Counted from the first letter of the stretch, positions 7,556 through 16,129 are shown. The stretch is DNA of 17,237 nt from an uncultured Bacteroidales bacterium (GCA_946184255.1 CAMHFA010000004.1:1-17237); one strand, 5' to 3'. The notes: generated by a model not told the origin, from the sequence alone. Made by a program: numbers and translations.

Positions 7556-8770
7556 TTATTCTTCAATGCTCTGGACAAGGTGCATGGTGTCACGTGCAAT
7601 GACGAGTTCTTCGTCGGTTGTGACAAGGGCAGCCTTTACCTTTGACTCAGGAAGTGAAATGATGGTGTCCTCTCCCCATGCGGTGTTGGCTTCGTAGTCA
7701 AACTCAAGCCCGAGATAGGTAAAGTTCTCGCAGACCCTGCGACGGAGACGGCTGTTGTGCTCACCGATACCTCCCGTGAAGAAGATGGCATCCACTCCGT
7801 TCATCTCGGCAACATAGGCTCCGATGTACTTTATCATCTGGAAAGTCAACATCTTGAGGGTAAGCTTCGCCTTGAACTCACCACTGTTGGCCAGCTCGTC
7901 CATCTCACGGGCATCTGAAGTCTTCTGGGAGACTCCGAGGAAGCCGCTCTTCTTGTTGACAAGGTCATACATCTGGTCCGGAGAAAGACCTTCCTTCTTC
8001 ATGATGTAGAGAATGGCGTTCGGATCGACATCACCGCAACGTGTACCCATGATAAGTCCCTCAAGAGGGGTCAGACCCATCGAAGTGTCAACCGATTTGC
8101 CGTTCAGGATGGCGGTTATGGAACTGCCGTTACCGATGTGGCAGGTGATTATCTTGGAATTGTGGACATCTATGCCAACCATCTTGGCTCCCTTGTCAGC
8201 AACAAACTGATGACTTGTTCCGTGGGCACCGTAACGACGGATGTGGTACTTCTCATAGTACTCATAAGGAAGGCCGTACATGTAGGCCTGAGGCTGCATG
8301 GTCTGATGGAAAGCAGTGTCGAAGGTCACGACCTGGGTGACGTTGGGCAGAACTTCCTGGCATGCCCTGATACCAAGGAGATGGGCCGGATTGTGAAGGG
8401 GTGCGAAATCGCAGCAGAATTCTATCTTGGAGAGCACGTCATCGTTGACAATTGCACTTCCGGAGAAGAAATCAGCACCCTGGACGATCCTGTGTCCGAC
8501 AGCCTCGATGTCCTCGAAAGACTCCAGGACACCATAGTCCTTGTCCACGAGAGCGTCAAGAACCAGTTGCATACCCATAGTGTGGTCAGGAATGGGAAGA
8601 TCCTTCACGACCTTGTCCTTACCTGCCGGCTTGTGCTGAAGCCTGCCACATTCGAGCCCTATCTTTTCGACTATACCTTTGGCAAGAAGGTCATAGACGT
8701 CATTGTTCCTCATGTCAAGCAGCTGGTACTTGATGGATGAACTTCCGCAATTGATAACCAGAATAATCAT
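7556..8770 (-). CDS. ackA: Acetate kinase family (acyl kinase) with altered acyl pocket
   Basis: A 404-aa enzyme of normal AckA length, transferring phosphate between acyl-phosphate and ADP to make ATP. It begins MIILVINCGSSSIKYQL, which is AckA-like and not the NPGSTSTK start of butyrate kinases. Against the numbered Methanosarcina thermophila enzyme, the active-site residues line up as N7, R94 (VGHR), H126 (LHNP), D151 (FDTAFH), H183 and R244 (MGTR), all present. The acetate-pocket Phe (F179 in M. thermophila) is Ala182 here (RRYGAHGTSH), and the HRVVHGG segment reads HRIVQGA. Both changes affect the acyl end of the site and may widen specificity. It is the first gene of the ackA-ptb operon, with its own promoter at 8802-8809. 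Confidence 0.9.
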   Translation of the reverse strand: MIILVINCGSSSIKYQLLDMRNNDVYDLLAKGIVEKIGLECGRLQHKPAGKDKVVKDLPIPDHTMGMQLVLDALVDKDYGVLESFEDIEAVGHRIVQGADFFSGSAIVNDDVLSKIEFCCDFAPLHNPAHLLGIRACQEVLPNVTQVVTFDTAFHQTMQPQAYMYGLPYEYYEKYHIRRYGAHGTSHQFVADKGAKMVGIDVHNSKIITCHIGNGSSITAILNGKSVDTSMGLTPLEGLIMGTRCGDVDPNAILYIMKKEGLSPDQMYDLVNKKSGFLGVSQKTSDAREMDELANSGEFKAKLTLKMLTFQMIKYIGAYVAEMNGVDAIFFTGGIGEHNSRLRRRVCENFTYLGLEFDYEANTAWGEDTIISLPESKVKAALVTTDEELVIARDTMHLVQSIEE

Positions 8771-8801
8771 TACTTGCTAGAATAATTAAGTTTCAGAATG
8801 A

Positions 8802-8809
8802 CAAAGGTA
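8802..8809 (-). promoter_or_regulatory. Promoter -7 element of the ackA-ptb operon (TACCTTTG)
   Basis: Read on the minus strand this is TACCTTTG, an exact TAnnTTTG, 31 bases before the ackA start, giving a short leader. A weak -33 candidate (TTTTC) lies about 22 bases upstream. This is the best placed promoter in the 81-base gap between ackA and the divergent comEC-like gene. Confidence 0.6.
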
Positions 8810-8820
8810 AGAAATTAATA

Positions 8821-8843
8821 GCTATTTTTACGAAAAATATAGC
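8821..8843. repeat. Imperfect dyad in the ackA/comEC intergenic region
   Basis: GCTATTTTT (8821-8829) and AAAAATATAGC (8833-8843) form an inverted repeat with a 2-base bulge around ACG. It lies just upstream of the ackA -7 element and about 10 bases before the comEC-like start, so it could be an operator or part of the unseen plus-strand promoter. The sequence is AT-rich, so chance is a real alternative. Confidence 0.25.
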
Positions 8844-8851
8844 AGATTGGA

Positions 8852-9970
8852 ATGGAAGGGGCGGCAGACATGAGGGCGATAGGCATTCCGTTCGCGATTG
8901 GGACCGCGGCCGGTGCCATTCTTTTTCCTACAGCTCTCTCTACGGGGCCCTCTATGTTTCCAGCTGCGACAGCATCAGTCCTCTTCATCCTGACCCTTTC
9001 TCCATTATTGATTTTCCGTGGGGACTCCCACCATATTATTGTCATAGCATGGGCTGCAATCTCATTTTGCCTTGCCGGTCTTTTCTGTTCCGTCAACCAT
9101 GCCCTGACCTCAGGGATACAACTCCCTCCTAACTATCTTGAACGGATATCCGGCAAATGCCTTGAAAGACTGTGCCGGAGCATCGATTCAATCCCTTATC
9201 AAACTCCAGGCACGGCTCCTTTGGTCAATGCCCTCGTCACAGGAGACAGGAGTGGCCTTTCGAAAGAAACCGTTGAAATATTCAGGGCAAGTGGGGCATC
9301 TCATATCCTGGCTTTGTCAGGGCTTCACCTGGGAATAATCTACCTCATTGTCACCAGGATAACGACACCTGTCGGGAACAGCCCGAAAGCAAAAGTGGCT
9401 AGATATTCATTGACAGTGGGAACAGCAGGGTTTTACGCCTTGATGACAGGAATGGCTCCGTCAATTGTCCGTGCTTTCCTGTTTATACTGATCGGAGAGA
9501 CAGGCAAACTTATCGGGAGGGTGAGGGATCCTTCCAGGACACTCCTGGCAGCCCTTACCATACAGCTGGCGGTGAAACCGGAAGTCATATCAACCACAGG
9601 ATTCCAACTTTCCTACCTTGCGATGCTCGGAATCTGTACCCTATTCCCTGCTCTCGATAGAATCTATCCCGATTCAAAAGGAATATGGAGTTGCATCAAC
9701 CCTTTCCGGAAGATCTGGAGCGGAGCATCCCTGTCTGTTTCCTGCCAGGTATTCACGGCTCCACTGGTCTGGTTCCGATTCCATTCATTCCCCAGGTATT
9801 TCCTCCTAACCAACCTGATCGCTTTGCCGCTGACAAGCGCGGTCATGGTCCTTTCGGTTACCACGATCGCGCTGTCAATGATGGGGATGTGCCCCTATTA
9901 TTTGATTAACCTGGATGACCGGGCAGTCGGACTACTGGTCCGATGCCTAGAAATCATCAGTTCGATGTAA
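8852..9970 (+). CDS. ComEC/Rec2-type competence membrane protein, short form
   Basis: A 372-aa polytopic membrane protein holding the core 'Competence' domain of ComEC/Rec2, the inner-membrane channel for single-stranded DNA uptake. The diagnostic block is ALVTGDRSGLSKE followed by FRASGASHILALSGLHLG (about 127-161), then STTGFQLSYLAMLGI (about 249-263). The C-terminal metallo-beta-lactamase nuclease-like domain of long ComEC is absent and there is little room for the N-terminal OB-fold domain. There is no sign of a frameshift: the ORF ends at a clean TAA and the neighbour starts at once. No clear Shine-Dalgarno is seen; a second in-frame ATG at 8870 is possible. Its last 14 bases overlap the 3' end of convergent fucP. 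Whether it imports DNA is unproven; short forms are common in this phylum. Confidence 0.85.
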   Translation: MEGAADMRAIGIPFAIGTAAGAILFPTALSTGPSMFPAATASVLFILTLSPLLIFRGDSHHIIVIAWAAISFCLAGLFCSVNHALTSGIQLPPNYLERISGKCLERLCRSIDSIPYQTPGTAPLVNALVTGDRSGLSKETVEIFRASGASHILALSGLHLGIIYLIVTRITTPVGNSPKAKVARYSLTVGTAGFYALMTGMAPSIVRAFLFILIGETGKLIGRVRDPSRTLLAALTIQLAVKPEVISTTGFQLSYLAMLGICTLFPALDRIYPDSKGIWSCINPFRKIWSGASLSVSCQVFTAPLVWFRFHSFPRYFLLTNLIALPLTSAVMVLSVTTIALSMMGMCPYYLINLDDRAVGLLVRCLEIISSM

Positions 9971-11267
9971 CCGCTGCCTGTCTCGCCTTGAATGACCTGC
10001 AGCCGTACATAAAGACTATTATGAAGCAAATCAGAGGAAGGACGAAGGACACGTTGACAGCCGGATGTCCCATGATTACCTGTTTGTCGATAATCATACC
10101 CTGAAGGGGCGGCATGATAGCACCTCCCACTATAGCCTCCACGAGGAAGGCTGCTCCTAGGCTGGCATCCTGATTGTCAACATTCTCCAGGGCTATTCCA
10201 TAGATCGTAGGGAACATCAGTGACATGAAGGCGCTGATGCCCATAAGGCAATACAGGCCGCCCATGCCGACTATGCATATCGCTCCTATCGTACATAACG
10301 CTGCTCCGGTTGCGAAGATGGCCAGCAGACGGCTGGAGTTGACATATTTCATCAATGCCGTCGCAATGAACCTTCCGCAGAGGAAGAGCGCCATCGCGAT
10401 AATATTGTAGGTCTGCGCAGTCGCCTTGTTGATACCCAGGTTGTCAGCATACTGGATTATGAAGGTCCATACCATGATCTGTGCAGCCACATAGAACATC
10501 TGTGCAATTACACCCTCGCGATAGAGCTTGTTATGCCATAGGTTGGAGAGGGTCTTTCCCGTGCTGTTGGTCTTTTCAGGCTGTATGTCCGTCTTTGGAA
10601 CCTTGGCCAACGCTATCACTATCAGGACGATCACGACAACTATCCCGATCACCACATAGGGATTGCGGATCACTGCAAGGTCATGGAGGCGGATATCGGC
10701 CTTTTCAGCCTCTGAAAGGGCAGGGAAAATAATGTTCCCAGCTGCATCCCTCTTGTCGGACAGGAGCTGTGGAAGGACCACGAATGATGCCACGCTCATT
10801 CCCATAAGGGAACCCATGGGATTGAACGACTGAGACAGGTTGAGTCTCCTGGTGGCATTCGACTTGGATCCCAGTGAAAGGATGAACGGGTTGGCCGTAG
10901 TCTCTAGGAAAGCAAGGCCGAAGGTCAGGATGTAGAGAGACATGCAGAAGAACAAAAACTCCTGGAACTGGGCTGCCGGGATGAACAGGAAGGCTCCTGT
11001 CGCGTACAGGGCCAGGCCCAGCAAGATTCCGCTCTTATAGCTGTGACGGCGTATGAACAGGGCCGCAGGAATGGCCATGGTGGCATAGCCGCCATAGAAG
11101 GCAAACTGGACCAGGGAGGCCTTTGCGGCACTCAACTCCATCACTGTCTGGAAGGCCGCCACCATCGGGTTGGTAATGTCGTTGGCGAATCCCCAGAGAG
11201 CGAAGAGCGATGTGATCAGGATGAATATGAAAAGATATTTCTTCTCAACAAGCTTCTCCTTTGCCAT
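9957..11267 (-). CDS. fucP: FucP-like sugar:H+ symporter (MFS, fucose/galactose/glucose family)
   Basis: A 436-aa 12-segment major facilitator protein. The first membrane segment ITSLFALWGFANDITNPMV and the later GLAFLETTANPFIL and LMFPTIYGIALENV are characteristic of the FucP/GluP branch. Against E. coli FucP, the essential Glu135 is kept (E122), but the proton-coupling Asp46 position reads Asn33, with an Asp three residues earlier (D30). It starts 9 bases after the fucI stop, so L-fucose uptake is the natural reading, though the residue difference leaves substrate and coupling open. It is the last gene of the lepA-GT-fucI-fucP run; its end overlaps the convergent comEC-like gene by 14 bases and no hairpin terminator is seen. 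Confidence 0.85.
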   Translation of the reverse strand: MAKEKLVEKKYLFIFILITSLFALWGFANDITNPMVAAFQTVMELSAAKASLVQFAFYGGYATMAIPAALFIRRHSYKSGILLGLALYATGAFLFIPAAQFQEFLFFCMSLYILTFGLAFLETTANPFILSLGSKSNATRRLNLSQSFNPMGSLMGMSVASFVVLPQLLSDKRDAAGNIIFPALSEAEKADIRLHDLAVIRNPYVVIGIVVVIVLIVIALAKVPKTDIQPEKTNSTGKTLSNLWHNKLYREGVIAQMFYVAAQIMVWTFIIQYADNLGINKATAQTYNIIAMALFLCGRFIATALMKYVNSSRLLAIFATGAALCTIGAICIVGMGGLYCLMGISAFMSLMFPTIYGIALENVDNQDASLGAAFLVEAIVGGAIMPPLQGMIIDKQVIMGHPAVNVSFVLPLICFIIVFMYGCRSFKARQAAVTSN

Positions 11268-11276
11268 GACTCAAAA

Positions 11277-13049
11277 CTACTTGTAAACAGGTCCGAAGTT
11301 GGCACAGGCACGGAAATCAGCGCCCTCCTTGTCCATTCCAAACGCATTCCATGCGGCCGGACGGAATATCTTGGAATCGTCGACATTATGCATGCAGACG
11401 GGAATCCTGAGCATGGAAGCAAGTGTGATCATGTCGGCTCCGATGTGACCGTAAGAAATCGCACCGTGGTTGGCGCCCCAATTGTTCATCACGCTGTAAA
11501 CATCCTTGAAGGCATCCTTCTTGGGATCGAGGCGAGGTGTGAACCAGGTAGTCGGCCAGGTGGGATCGGTACGTTTGTCGAGGATGTCGTGGATCTCGGG
11601 ATCGACATTCACCACCCATCCTTCAGCGATCTGGAGCACAGGGCCCAGGCCGTCAACGATGTTTACTCTCATCATAGTGGCCGGGAAGTCTCCCTTGGAA
11701 ACGAAGTGAATGCTGTAGCCGCCTCCGCGGAAGTAGTCACGGTCGGCAGGCATCCACCAGGAGTTCTCAAGGCACTTCTTTTCGTCCTCGTCGGTCATTT
11801 CCCAGAAAGTCTTCATGACAGGATTGCCCTGGGCATCGGTACTCTGTCCGCATCCGTCCATGGTAGTAGCACCTGAATTGATGAGGTGGATTATGCCGGG
11901 AGCAGCCTTTCCGGTAAGTTCCTTTCCGGTTACTCTCTTCACAGCCTCTGGACTCCAGTATGTGCGCACATCGGAGAAGATCTGTGGCAGGTTGGTCAAG
12001 AGATGGGCCAGAAGCATGGCGGTCCCGTTAAGGGAATCGTTTTCAGTTGCCAGGATCGTAGGCTCACGGCGACCGTTCCAGTCGAAGTTGGTGTTCAGCA
12101 AGGTCTCGGTAAAATCTCCGTTAGGCATCCAGTCAGTCCACTGGCGCTGTCCCTGGAATCCTCCGGCAATCGCATTGTGTCCGAGGGATTCTTCCTTGAA
12201 GCCCATCTCCTTCAGTTTGGGATTGCCATGGAGAAGGTCCATGACGATAAGGGTCATCTTGGTCACGAAGTCCCAGTCGGCATCCTTCTCCTCACGGGTC
12301 TTCTGCTTTTCAGGACGGTTCTTGTCCCATCCTTCCTGAGGCATACAGTATTTCTCCACCCATGCCTTCGCCTTGGCATATTCATCCTTGTCATAGATTC
12401 CGAGATCCATGCGACGGAGTATCTCCACCTCATCGACACTCTCATTCCTCATTCCAAGATATTTCTGGAAGAAGTTGCAATCAACTATGGAACCGGCAAT
12501 ACCCATGGTTACGCTTCCGATGGACAGATAGGACTCACCCCTCATCTCACCGACGGCTACCGCCGCCTTTGCAAAACGGAGGATTTTCTCCGCCACGTCC
12601 TCAGGGATGGAATTGTCCTCAAGGTCCTGGACGTCATGGCCATATATTCCGAAAGCAGGAAGACCCTTCTGGGCATGGGCTGCTAGAACGGCGGCGAGAT
12701 AGACTGCTCCCGGACGCTCGGTTCCGTTGAATCCCCAGACAGCCTTCGGCCAAAGGGGATGCATGTCCATTGTCTCGGATCCGTAGCACCAGCAGGACGT
12801 CACGGAAATGGTTCCCCAGACTCCCTCATGCTCGAACTTCTCAGCACACGCAGCACTCTCGGCCACGCGGCCAATGGTCGTGTCTGCTATGACACACTCG
12901 ACAGGAGTGCCGTCACTGTACTTCAGATTGGAAGAAATGAGTTTTGCCACATTGGCGGCAAGAGTCATGGTCTTTTCTTCAAGACTTTCGCGTACTCCAC
13001 CCTGACGACCGTCGATGGTCGGGCGGATACCTATTTTAGGATGCTTCAT
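11277..13049 (-). CDS. fucI: L-fucose isomerase
   Basis: A 590-aa cytoplasmic isomerase converting L-fucose to L-fuculose (also D-arabinose to D-ribulose), Mn2+-dependent. It follows E. coli FucI closely along its whole length: [20 protein letters not shown] at the N-terminus, [34 protein letters not shown], and a C-terminus ending in FGPVYK. The metal ligands E337, D361 and H528 of E. coli correspond to E336 (ATENDSLNG), D360 ([12 protein letters not shown]) and H528 (NNWGANHG). An in-frame ATG at 13082 would add 11 residues, but the start at 13049 matches the family N-terminus and overlaps the stop of the preceding glycosyltransferase as ATGA, so it is preferred. Fuculokinase, fuculose-phosphate aldolase and a FucR regulator are not in the window. 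Confidence 0.95.
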   Translation of the reverse strand: MKHPKIGIRPTIDGRQGGVRESLEEKTMTLAANVAKLISSNLKYSDGTPVECVIADTTIGRVAESAACAEKFEHEGVWGTISVTSCWCYGSETMDMHPLWPKAVWGFNGTERPGAVYLAAVLAAHAQKGLPAFGIYGHDVQDLEDNSIPEDVAEKILRFAKAAVAVGEMRGESYLSIGSVTMGIAGSIVDCNFFQKYLGMRNESVDEVEILRRMDLGIYDKDEYAKAKAWVEKYCMPQEGWDKNRPEKQKTREEKDADWDFVTKMTLIVMDLLHGNPKLKEMGFKEESLGHNAIAGGFQGQRQWTDWMPNGDFTETLLNTNFDWNGRREPTILATENDSLNGTAMLLAHLLTNLPQIFSDVRTYWSPEAVKRVTGKELTGKAAPGIIHLINSGATTMDGCGQSTDAQGNPVMKTFWEMTDEDEKKCLENSWWMPADRDYFRGGGYSIHFVSKGDFPATMMRVNIVDGLGPVLQIAEGWVVNVDPEIHDILDKRTDPTWPTTWFTPRLDPKKDAFKDVYSVMNNWGANHGAISYGHIGADMITLASMLRIPVCMHNVDDSKIFRPAAWNAFGMDKEGADFRACANFGPVYK

Positions 13050-13696
13050 GATATGTGGTTTTTTAATGAATGAATAATCCAAAGAAACTTGTCCCTGATT
13101 GTACTTTCAGGATCCCTCCAGACAGGAACTTCAATTCGACGGGAAGTGCGGGCAAGGACCCCGGGAGCCACGACTCTGGCAACTCCAGCATTGGCGACCT
13201 TGGCACCGTAGCCATAAGCGATGATGCTGCGATGAAACATGTCGGATGCATTTTCGAGGCATGAGAAAGCATGGCCTGGAATAAGCACCAACGACATGTC
13301 GAACAGCTGGCAGGGAACCGGGATAGTGGAATCAGGTTCAATCAGACGTCCACGACGTGTCCTTCCACCGAAGAGAAGACTCTTGTCAGATCTTGCCACG
13401 GTGCCGGCAATTATTGCTTTGTGGCGGAGGAATTCAGAATTCTCCAGGAAAGATGCCAGGGCATTTTCATCCAACATAAGATCCTGGTCAACCCATAGGT
13501 AGAGATCGTTTCCATCCCTGGAAGCTTTCTCCCAAACAGCCTGGTAGCCTTCGGCTCCCTCGTAGTTCAAGAATATGGAAAAAGAATACCTACCCTCGGA
13601 TGCCACGGCATCGACCTGCTTCTGGCATTCCTCGAGGCATCCGCCGCTTCCTTCGTACCCGGGTGGGACGGTTATCACTATCGCGACTTTCAACAT
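13046..13696 (-). CDS. Divergent GT2-like glycosyltransferase
   Basis: A 216-aa soluble protein with a GT-A-type start ([11 protein letters not shown]), a central [13 protein letters not shown] where D70-Q-D72 is the likely metal-binding DxD motif, and a later region [13 protein letters not shown] and [11 protein letters not shown]. The usual GT2 'DDgStD' stretch after the second strand is reduced to [17 protein letters not shown], so it is a divergent member. No membrane segment or signal peptide is visible, so it probably acts in the cytoplasm on a sugar nucleotide. It starts 4 bases after lepA and its stop overlaps the fucI start as ATGA, so it is firmly inside this operon. Donor and acceptor are unknown; a link to fucose is suggested only by position. 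Confidence 0.65.
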   Translation of the reverse strand: MLKVAIVITVPPGYEGSGGCLEECQKQVDAVASEGRYSFSIFLNYEGAEGYQAVWEKASRDGNDLYLWVDQDLMLDENALASFLENSEFLRHKAIIAGTVARSDKSLLFGGRTRRGRLIEPDSTIPVPCQLFDMSLVLIPGHAFSCLENASDMFHRSIIAYGYGAKVANAGVARVVAPGVLARTSRRIEVPVWRDPESTIRDKFLWIIHSLKNHIS

Positions 13697-13700
13697 ATTC

Positions 13701-15491
13701 CTAAGAATCCAGTTTCAAGACTGCCATGAAAGCGCTCTGTGGCACCTGGACGGTTCCTATCTGACGCATCCGCTTCTTTCCTTCTTTCTGCTTTTCAAGG
13801 AGTTTGCGCTTGCGGGTCACGTCTCCTCCGTAACATTTCGCCGTCACGTCCTTGCGGACCTGACGAACGGTTTCACGTGCGATTATCTTGGCACCGATCG
13901 CAGCCTGGACCGCGATGTCGAATTGCTGGCGTGGGATCAGCTCCTTAAGTTTGACGCACATCTTTCGCCCGAAATCGTAAGCATGGTCTTCGTGAATAAG
14001 TGAAGACAGGGCATCTGCAGGATCGCCGTTCAGAAGGATGTCCAGTTTCACGAGCCTGGCAGGACGGAAATCTATAACATGATAGTCGAAAGAAGCATAA
14101 CCCTTCGAGATGGATTTCAGTTTGTCATAAAAATCGAAAACTATCTCGGAAAGAGGCATGTCGTAAGTAAGCTCGACGCGGTCGGCTGTAATGTAGTGCT
14201 GGCCGATAAGCGTCCCGCGCTTGTCCATGCACAGTTTCATTATGGGGCCGTAAAAGTCCGTCTTCGAGATGATTTGGGCACGGATATAAGGCTCTTCGAT
14301 GTGGTCGATCAAGGTCGGGGCGGGAAGACCTGAAGGATTGTGGACGTCAAGCACGTCTCCCTGGGTCGTGTAAACCTTGTAGGAGACATTTGGGACCGTA
14401 GTGATAACGTCCATGTTGAATTCCCGAAACAACCTCTCCTGGACTATTTCCAGATGCAGGAGGCCCAGGAAGCCGCACCTGAATCCAAAGCCAAGGGCGA
14501 GGGAAGATTCGGGTTCATAAACGAAAGACGCATCATTCAACTGGAATTTCTCCAAAGTCGCACGCAGTTCCTCGAACTTGTCCGCCTGGACCGGATACAT
14601 TCCGGCGAAGACCATAGGCTTGACTTCCTCAAAACCGGCAATCGCAGTCTCGCATGGGCGGGCAGGATGTGTGATGGTGTCTCCCACCTTCACCTCAACG
14701 GCCCTCTTGATGCCGGAGATAATGTATCCAACATCTCCGGTACTAACCTTCCCGGTAGGTTGAAGCTTCATCTTAAGGACACCGACCTCCTCGGCATCAT
14801 ATTCCATCCCGGTGGCGACGAACTTCACCTTGTCACCTGTCGAGATGGATCCGTTAAGGACCTTGAAATAAGCGATTATACCCCGGAACTGATTGAAGAC
14901 GGAATCGAAGATAAGGGCCTGCAACGGAGCCTCAGGATCCCCTTTGGGGGCGGGAATCTTTTCAACTATCGCATCCAGAAGGGGTGGAATGCCCTCCCCT
15001 GTCCGTGCAGAAACCTTGAATATATCCTCATGGCTGCATCCCAAAAGATCGACAATCTGATCCGAGACAACCTCGACCTGTGCTGACTCCATGTCAATCT
15101 TATTGAGAACCGGAATGATCTCAAGGCCGTGGTCAACAGCCAGATACAGGTTGGAAATCGTCTGAGCCTGGATTCCCTGCGAAGCATCCACCACAAGAAG
15201 GGCACCCTCACAGGAAGCGATCGACCTGGACACCTCATAAGAGAAATCCACATGTCCCGGAGTGTCGATCAGGTTGAGGATATACTTCTCGCCATGATAG
15301 ATGTATTCCATCTGGATGGCGTGGCTCTTTATCGTGATGCCCTTCTCCTTCTCCAGGTCCATGTCATCCAGTACCTGCGCCTCCATGTCGCGGGAGGACA
15401 GGGTCTGGGTCAGCTCAAGGAGCCTGTCGGCAAGGGTGCTCTTGCCATGGTCGATATGGGCGATGATGCAGAAATTGCGGATATGCTTCAT
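13701..15491 (-). CDS. lepA: Elongation factor 4 (LepA) back-translocating GTPase
   Basis: A 596-aa translational GTPase that remodels stalled or mis-translocated ribosomes. G1 is AHIDHGKST (11-19), the switch I region KEKGITIKS is near 48-56, G3 is DTPGH (76-80) and G4 is NKID (130-133). The LepA-specific C-terminal domain is present, with the typical [22 protein letters not shown] segment near the end. The open frame extends 25 residues upstream, but the ATG at 15491 ([19 protein letters not shown]) matches the family start and length. It is the first gene of a four-gene run that continues into a glycosyltransferase, fucI and fucP, which is an unusual setting because lepA is often next to lepB or stands alone. 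Its promoter is interleaved with that of the divergent sigma factor gene. Confidence 0.97.
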   Translation of the reverse strand: MKHIRNFCIIAHIDHGKSTLADRLLELTQTLSSRDMEAQVLDDMDLEKEKGITIKSHAIQMEYIYHGEKYILNLIDTPGHVDFSYEVSRSIASCEGALLVVDASQGIQAQTISNLYLAVDHGLEIIPVLNKIDMESAQVEVVSDQIVDLLGCSHEDIFKVSARTGEGIPPLLDAIVEKIPAPKGDPEAPLQALIFDSVFNQFRGIIAYFKVLNGSISTGDKVKFVATGMEYDAEEVGVLKMKLQPTGKVSTGDVGYIISGIKRAVEVKVGDTITHPARPCETAIAGFEEVKPMVFAGMYPVQADKFEELRATLEKFQLNDASFVYEPESSLALGFGFRCGFLGLLHLEIVQERLFREFNMDVITTVPNVSYKVYTTQGDVLDVHNPSGLPAPTLIDHIEEPYIRAQIISKTDFYGPIMKLCMDKRGTLIGQHYITADRVELTYDMPLSEIVFDFYDKLKSISKGYASFDYHVIDFRPARLVKLDILLNGDPADALSSLIHEDHAYDFGRKMCVKLKELIPRQQFDIAVQAAIGAKIIARETVRQVRKDVTAKCYGGDVTRKRKLLEKQKEGKKRMRQIGTVQVPQSAFMAVLKLDS

Positions 15492-15493
15492 AA

Positions 15494-15524
15494 TTGCAAA
15501 AATAATCAATTTGTAGTACATTTG
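15494..15524 (+). promoter_or_regulatory. Promoter of the ECF sigma factor operon
   Basis: TTG (15494-15496) as -33 element, a 20-base spacer, and TACATTTG (15517-15524), an exact TAnnTTTG, as -7 element. This is the best two-part housekeeping promoter match in the window. Transcription would start near 15530, about 17 bases before the GTG start at 15547. Confidence 0.6.
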
Positions 15525-15527
15525 AAA
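15497..15527 (-). promoter_or_regulatory. Promoter of the lepA operon
   Basis: Minus-strand -7 element TATTTTTG (15504 to 15497), an exact TAnnTTTG, with TTTC (15527 to 15524) 19 bases upstream as an approximate -33 element. Its -7 end is only 5 bases before the lepA ATG, so the transcript would be nearly leaderless. The element shares bases with the plus-strand promoter of the sigma gene. Confidence 0.5.
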
Positions 15528-15546
15528 GATACAATCCGACACTGGA

Positions 15547-16089
15547 GTGACTGACAGGGAAATCATCGATCTCTACAAGGCAGGACAACAGGAGAGGGCA
15601 TTCAGGGAAATTGTGGATTCCTACAGTGAAAGGCTCTACTGGCATGTCCGGCGTTTCCTGTGCTCCCATGAAGACACGGATGATCTTCTGCAGGATATCT
15701 TCATAAAGATCTGGTCCGCACTCCCATCTTTCCGGGGAGATTCACAACTCTACACCTGGCTATACAGGATTGCCACAAACGAAACCCTTAACTTCCTGAA
15801 CAAGCAGAAGGTCAGGTCCGCCCTTCAGTTTGAAAGCCTGTCATCCAAACTGGAGGAAAAGATTGACGAAGATCCATGGTTCAACGGCGACAGCTTGCAA
15901 CGCCTGTTGATGAAAGCTATTCAGAGGCTTCCCGAGAAACAGAGGCTTGTGTTCACAATGAGATGGTTCGAGGATCTTTCCTATGAAGACATTTCAGAAA
16001 TCCTGGGAACTTCAGTCGGAGCCTTGAAGGCTTCCTACCACTTTGCCACTGAAAAATTAAAGACATTTTTGGAAAATAATTCAGAATAA
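15547..16089 (+). CDS. ECF-family RNA polymerase sigma factor
   Basis: A 180-aa extracytoplasmic-function sigma-70 factor. Region 2 spans about 17-85 ([16 protein letters not shown], then [14 protein letters not shown], the core-binding and -10 recognition helices, and [16 protein letters not shown]). Region 4 spans about 117-170 ([47 protein letters not shown]), with a normal helix-turn-helix. There is no extra C-terminal domain. The start is GTG: a stop codon at 15523 closes the frame upstream, no ATG lies between, and the next residues align with the family start. It is followed 40 bases later by a single-pass membrane protein and then a periplasmic Spy-like protein, which suggests that its activity is controlled from the envelope. 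It is not next to SusC/SusD genes, so it is not a typical polysaccharide-utilisation sigma factor. Confidence 0.92.
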   Translation: MTDREIIDLYKAGQQERAFREIVDSYSERLYWHVRRFLCSHEDTDDLLQDIFIKIWSALPSFRGDSQLYTWLYRIATNETLNFLNKQKVRSALQFESLSSKLEEKIDEDPWFNGDSLQRLLMKAIQRLPEKQRLVFTMRWFEDLSYEDISEILGTSVGALKASYHFATEKLKTFLENNSE

Positions 16090-16129
16090 CATTAAACCAT
16101 CAATTCAATTGTCTGTCAAATAATCGGAA

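Noticed and set aside
8138..8740. Plus-strand open frame of 200 codons
   Set aside because: Antisense to ackA; no domain, no promoter or ribosome binding signal.
7556..8770. Reading the kinase as a butyrate kinase (buk)
   Set aside because: The N-terminal NCGSSSIKYQ and full alignment pattern are AckA-type; butyrate kinases start with NPGSTSTK and are shorter. Substrate may still differ from acetate.
11043..12686. Two long plus-strand open frames (277 and 266 codons) opposite fucP and fucI
   Set aside because: Both are antisense to clearly conserved genes and their translations show no family features.
13050..13082. Upstream ATG extension of fucI
   Set aside because: It would add 11 residues not seen in the family and overlap the preceding gene by 37 bases, while the ATG at 13049 gives an ATGA junction.
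14340..15086. Plus-strand open frame of 248 codons
   Set aside because: Antisense shadow of lepA, whose G motifs and C-terminal domain are intact on the minus strand.
15492..15566. Upstream 25-residue extension of lepA
   Set aside because: It would cross the promoter region and overlap the divergent sigma gene; the family start is [19 protein letters not shown].
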